In this document: piece by piece, positions 52,080 to 54,944 of the stretch
Layout: each line of letters opens with the position of its first letter
How positions within the stretch are numbered: the first letter of the stretch is position 1
Assembly (NCBI GenBank): GCA_944323395.1
Contig: CALUSI010000015.1
Span: forward strand, 1 to 54,944
DNA length: 54,944 nucleotides
Source of the DNA: Candidatus Gastranaerophilales bacterium
GTDB lineage: Bacteria; Cyanobacteriota; Vampirovibrionia; Gastranaerophilales; Gastranaerophilaceae
Reading direction: 5' to 3'
Translations under genes and position numbers: made by a program
The notes under the pieces: model-generated
Database searches by the model: none
Told to the model about the DNA's origin: nothing
Seen by the model: the letters and a program-made list of their open reading frames with translations, nothing else

Positions 52080-52664
52080 ATGAATAATATTTCCATCTCT
52101 TTTGGCCAAAAAATTCCCAAAATGCAGTTTCAAATACAAAGAAAAGATACAAAAGAATTTGTACCTGCAATTTTTTCTGAAGTTGATTGTAATGATGATA
52201 ATGACTACGATGAAGTAAAAACTCTTGATAGAAGATGGACATTTAAAGATCTTGTAGCCCAAAGAATAGCAGCAAAAGGTGTAACTCAAAGATTTTTTAA
52301 TGAACCAAGCAATATATCTGTTTATGAAATGCATGATCTAAATGGTCAACTTATAGGAATTGCTCAAACTCAAACAAAAGATGGTATATGTAATATTGAA
52401 TACATTGAGTCAAAACCCCAGAATGAATATAAGTATGTTGGACAATCAATGGTAGCTGCAATAGGAAGAGAGGCTCTTGATAAAAAATGTTATAAATTAA
52501 CGGTAGATGCTCCTATAGATGAAGCAAAGCCTTTTTATATAAATACTTGTGGTTTTAAAAAATATAGGGACTTCTCTTTAGAAATGAATTCTGCAGAAAT
52601 ATATAGATTGTTAGCTAAAACTGGTCTTGATATGCAATTGGCATTAATTAATTTAGAAGGATGA
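52080..52664 (+). CDS. GNAT-like acetyltransferase with ISFGQ N-terminus
   Basis: This 194-aa protein begins MNNISISFGQKIPKMQFQIQ. The rest fits the GNAT fold: SVYEMHDLNGQLIGIAQTQT, CNIEYIESKPQNEYKYVGQS then MVAAIGREALDKKCYKLTVD (V/Q-x-x-G-x-G/A-like acetyl-CoA loop weak), and PFYINTCGFKKY, typical of the C-terminal part. The substrate is unknown. The start lacks a strong ribosome site. The SFGQ motif links it to other orphans of the window. Confidence 0.65.
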   Translation: MNNISISFGQKIPKMQFQIQRKDTKEFVPAIFSEVDCNDDNDYDEVKTLDRRWTFKDLVAQRIAAKGVTQRFFNEPSNISVYEMHDLNGQLIGIAQTQTKDGICNIEYIESKPQNEYKYVGQSMVAAIGREALDKKCYKLTVDAPIDEAKPFYINTCGFKKYRDFSLEMNSAEIYRLLAKTGLDMQLALINLEG

Positions 52665-52816
52665 AATATATTGTTGTAAAAAACGACACTAGAGATACAT
52701 ACATAAACTTGTTTTTTTATTTCCTGTAATGTGTATTGCAACGATAATAAAAAATATATTTAGGATAAAACTGGAATATCATGAAATTTAAAGAAAGAGA
52801 ACAAATAGTTTTGGTT

Positions 52817-53431
52817 TTATTGTAGTTTAAGGTTACTTATTAATTGGGCTTTTTTTAATGAACTTTGTCTATATTTGTTATATGATAAGGGTTTCCCGTT
52901 TTCATAACAATACACTTCTTTTGTTGATTGTCCAAGTATGTTGTTTGATGATGTTTTTATTATTTCTGTGTAATCTTTACCAAAATCAAAAAATACGATT
53001 TTTGTATGAGGAAGTTTTTCTATTTTCCATATTTTGTCTTCATATGGTGTAAATGTTGTGCGTATTTTATCTCTACCATTTCTATCGCACTCAATCATAA
53101 CCATTCTTCCCAGGTTATCTTCTTCAAATGTTATAAGATTACCATCTTTATTCTGCATATCTGTGAAATTTGTATTTTCTGCTAATGCTATTAATTCTGA
53201 TGTTCGTTTTTTTTCTGCAATCGCTTCATCATAATAATTCCAAGCAGTATTTAAAATGTGAAAATTTGTAGTCGCTCGTGCTTTAACTTTTTTTTGATTC
53301 GTTGAAATATTCCCAAAATCGGAAGATAATTCAAAAGAATCTATTTGATCAATAGATTTTATTTTTTGTTTTGGAGATTTATTTGTTATTGTAATTTGAT
53401 TTACTGGATTATATTGAATAATTTTTGACAT
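52817..53431 (-). CDS. Orphan 204-aa protein
   Basis: I do not recognise this family. It begins MSKIIQYNPVNQITITNKSP with AAGGA before the ATG; the frame could open 22 codons earlier inside the upstream gene but that start is unsupported. The N-terminal 70 residues look disordered and basic; the rest is a compact mixed region (LITFEEDNLGRMVMIECDRN, KIWKIEKLPHTKIVFFDFGK) reminiscent of antiparallel beta strands. No signal peptide. It lies 62 nt after the SFKA orphan and may be co-transcribed. Confidence 0.6.
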   Translation of the reverse strand: MSKIIQYNPVNQITITNKSPKQKIKSIDQIDSFELSSDFGNISTNQKKVKARATTNFHILNTAWNYYDEAIAEKKRTSELIALAENTNFTDMQNKDGNLITFEEDNLGRMVMIECDRNGRDKIRTTFTPYEDKIWKIEKLPHTKIVFFDFGKDYTEIIKTSSNNILGQSTKEVYCYENGKPLSYNKYRQSSLKKAQLISNLKLQ

Positions 53432-53493
53432 ATAACTTTCCTTATCCAAAATAAAACAAATGAAGATTATAAATTGCTTGTATTGTATTATAT

Positions 53494-53916
53494 TCAAAAA
53501 TCATTTTTTGTTTTATCTTCATGAAGTTTTCTTAAAGCTCTTTCAAAGGTTTTAAAGTGTGGTTCAAAGAATTTTAATTCTATATCTGATTTTGCGATTA
53601 AAAATTGCATTGTCTGAAATATTAGACTGCCAGCTTTTACATCCGGAATTTTTTTATTAGTATAAATACCGCTTTCAATCGGTTCTTTAAGTTTATCACT
53701 TGTATATCTCATTCCAAGGGCAAAGCCTTTGTTATAGGGGGCTTTATATATTTCGATTGTATCCCCTTCCGTAACTTCTTTTATAACTCTGTGGTCAAGA
53801 AATTTTTTGTACTCGTTTACTAAATTATCAGTATAGTTAGTTGGAGTACCTTCAGGCATTTTTGTATATAAATTTTTATTTACAATCAGATTTGCTTTGA
53901 AAGAGATATTATTCAT
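53494..53916 (-). CDS. Orphan 140-aa protein with ISFKA N-terminus
   Basis: The protein begins MNNISFKANLIVNKNLYTKM. A small charged domain follows (YKKFLDHRVIKEVTEGDTIE, NKGFALGMRYTSDKLKEPIE, then helix FERALRKLHEDKTKNDF). No signal peptide and no known family. The first residues share MNNIS-(x)-SF with the GNAT-like protein. It is divergent from prs and upstream of the 204-aa orphan. Confidence 0.62.
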   Translation of the reverse strand: MNNISFKANLIVNKNLYTKMPEGTPTNYTDNLVNEYKKFLDHRVIKEVTEGDTIEIYKAPYNKGFALGMRYTSDKLKEPIESGIYTNKKIPDVKAGSLIFQTMQFLIAKSDIELKFFEPHFKTFERALRKLHEDKTKNDF

Positions 53917-54023
53917 AATATTTATTCAAAATGTAAACATAAAATGTTTTGCCATTTATATACTTATTACTCTTAAATTCTTTTATTTATTAGGTTTTTA
54001 ATACCTGATATCTTATTGATATA

Positions 54024-54052
54024 TTGTGTAAAAGATTAATATATTATAAAAT
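54024..54052 (+). promoter_or_regulatory. Putative promoter of prs
   Basis: TTGTGT (54024-54029), 17 nt and TAAAAT (54047-54052). It leaves a leader of about 45 nt with GAAAAGGG before the ATG. Several other AT-rich hexamers are nearby, so the assignment is tentative. Confidence 0.35.
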
Positions 54053-54105
54053 AATATTATATTTATTCACTGGCATGTATTAATAACAAAAGAAAAGGGT
54101 GTTTT

Positions 54106-54944
54106 ATGAAAATTACGGCTTTGGGACGACCATTTTACCATTATCCTAAGAGTAATGCATTCATAAGCAAAGTTTCAATGTCCGCACCAAAATCTCTAGG
54201 TGCGGATATTTTTTGCTTTAAATGTGCATCAACTCTTTCTGATAAGGCAAGTATTATTCCATCATCAAATCCAACAGATTTGGAATATCAAGTTGAAAAG
54301 AATACAGGAATTGTGCCTGTAGATACTGTTGTAAAAAAGTTCAAAAATGGAGAAACATACGTTAATATAGCTGGCAATATAAGGGGAAAAGATGTTTATA
54401 TTATGCCGGCAGGCGGAAATAACGTTAATGATAACCTGATGGAAACATATTTAAAAGCAGATGCGGCAAAAAGAGCAGGTGCCGATAGGGTAATTGCCAT
54501 ATTGCCTAGTTTTGATTATGCTCGTCAAGAAAAAAGGACAGAAAAAGGCGAACCTATTGCAGCTCGTTTAAATATGGATTTATTAAAGACATCAGGTGTA
54601 GATGAAATAATCACAACAGATTTACACACCCCTGCAATTGAAGGATTCGCTCCAAATTCTATGAAAGTAACACATATAGAATCAATGCAATTGATGGAAA
54701 ATTATATAACATCTAAAGGAATTAAAGATTTGGTTGTTGTAAGTCCTGATTTGGGCGGAACAAAAAGAGCTGATAAATTAGCGAAATCACTTGGTTGCGA
54801 TAAGGCAATAGTATATAAACATCGTCAAGCACATAATGAAGCCACAGCAGAAGAATTAATAGGTGAGGTTACCGGTAAAAATTGTATAATATTTGACGAT
54901 ATTATAGATACTGCAGGAACGATAGCTGAAGCATCAAAACTATT
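54106..54944 (+). CDS. prs: Ribose-phosphate pyrophosphokinase, C-terminus beyond window
   Basis: The first 279 codons are visible. Prs makes PRPP from ribose 5-phosphate and ATP. Marks are VKKFKNGETYVNI, SFDYARQEKRTEKGEPIAAR, TTDLHTPAIEGF (metal site), VVSPDLGGTKRADKLAK, the YKHRQAHNE loop, and the PRPP loop IIFDDIIDTAGTIAEA. Compared with usual enzymes there are about 48 extra N-terminal residues (MKITALGRPFYHYPKSNAFI onward). The ribosome site AAAAGGG before this ATG supports the long form. It provides the PRPP used by hpt. Confidence 0.93.
   Translation, partial: MKITALGRPFYHYPKSNAFISKVSMSAPKSLGADIFCFKCASTLSDKASIIPSSNPTDLEYQVEKNTGIVPVDTVVKKFKNGETYVNIAGNIRGKDVYIMPAGGNNVNDNLMETYLKADAAKRAGADRVIAILPSFDYARQEKRTEKGEPIAARLNMDLLKTSGVDEIITTDLHTPAIEGFAPNSMKVTHIESMQLMENYITSKGIKDLVVVSPDLGGTKRADKLAKSLGCDKAIVYKHRQAHNEATAEELIGEVTGKNCIIFDDIIDTAGTIAEASKL

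Noticed and set aside
1-54944. CRISPR array, insertion sequence or prophage
   Set aside because: No regular repeat-spacer pattern, transposase, integrase or phage structural gene was seen on either strand.

Overview
The window is strongly AT-rich (about 70% A+T by eye), gene-dense and chromosomal. It most likely comes from a gut-type, non-photosynthetic member of the Cyanobacteriota (Gastranaerophilales, 'Melainabacteria'). This is inference. It rests on a short cyanobacterial-type SSB without an acidic tail, the low-GC coding style, fermentative enzymes (ADP-forming acyl-CoA synthetase, class I fumarase), and several orphan proteins that carry an N-terminal 'SFKG/SFGQ'-like motif, which I associate with that group from memory. 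No phage, IS element, CRISPR array or rRNA operon was found.

Layout. 1-9.6 kb (minus strand): the start of priA; a phosphohexomutase with a PC4-like protein; a bioF-bioG-bioC biotin operon; and a YhaO/YhaN-type nuclease-ATPase pair. 9.7-16.5 kb: an orphan protein, Hsp20, a class II photolyase interrupted by one in-frame stop, an MBOAT/SGNH-like envelope O-acylation pair, and an orphan protein. 16.7-24.2 kb: rplS, rbgA and rnhB; an XRE repressor facing a secreted protein across two matching palindromes; a DUF512 radical-SAM protein and a PadR regulator; a radical-SAM protein and an acyl-CoA synthetase with a Cys-rich tail. 24.3-28.6 kb: three paralogous membrane-anchored Kelch-like proteins, each preceded by the same leader of about 30 bp. 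28.6-34.9 kb: ssb with a PdxA-like dehydrogenase and a four-carbon sugar-acid kinase, then cca, rsmE and fumarase. 35-39.6 kb: tRNA-Pro with a duplicated 3' end and terminator, a structured insert and a 20-bp-arm palindrome; orphan proteins; a second XRE protein; and a strong candidate for an unidentified RNA of about 100 nt. 39.7-43.6 kb: oligopeptide-type ABC permeases, MgtC and an acyltransferase. 43.6-54.9 kb: hpt-tilS, membrane and envelope proteins, an M48-like protein that has lost its zinc ligands, MscS, galE, an acyltransferase 3, SFGQ/SFKA-type orphans, and the start of prs.

Points most worth attention: (1) an unidentified RNA with its own near-perfect promoter and terminator at 39178-39277; (2) six genes whose -10 hexamer lies only 6-7 nt before the ATG with no Shine-Dalgarno sequence, which suggests leaderless mRNAs; (3) the Kelch cassette array with a repeated leader and apparent remnants of downstream partner genes; (4) the paired TTGCA-N4-TGCAA operators; (5) enzymes with altered catalytic positions (MBOAT, M48-like, PdxA-like, photolyase nonsense codon); and (6) the duplicated tRNA-Pro 3' end. 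Promoters and structures were read by eye; no search or folding program was run.
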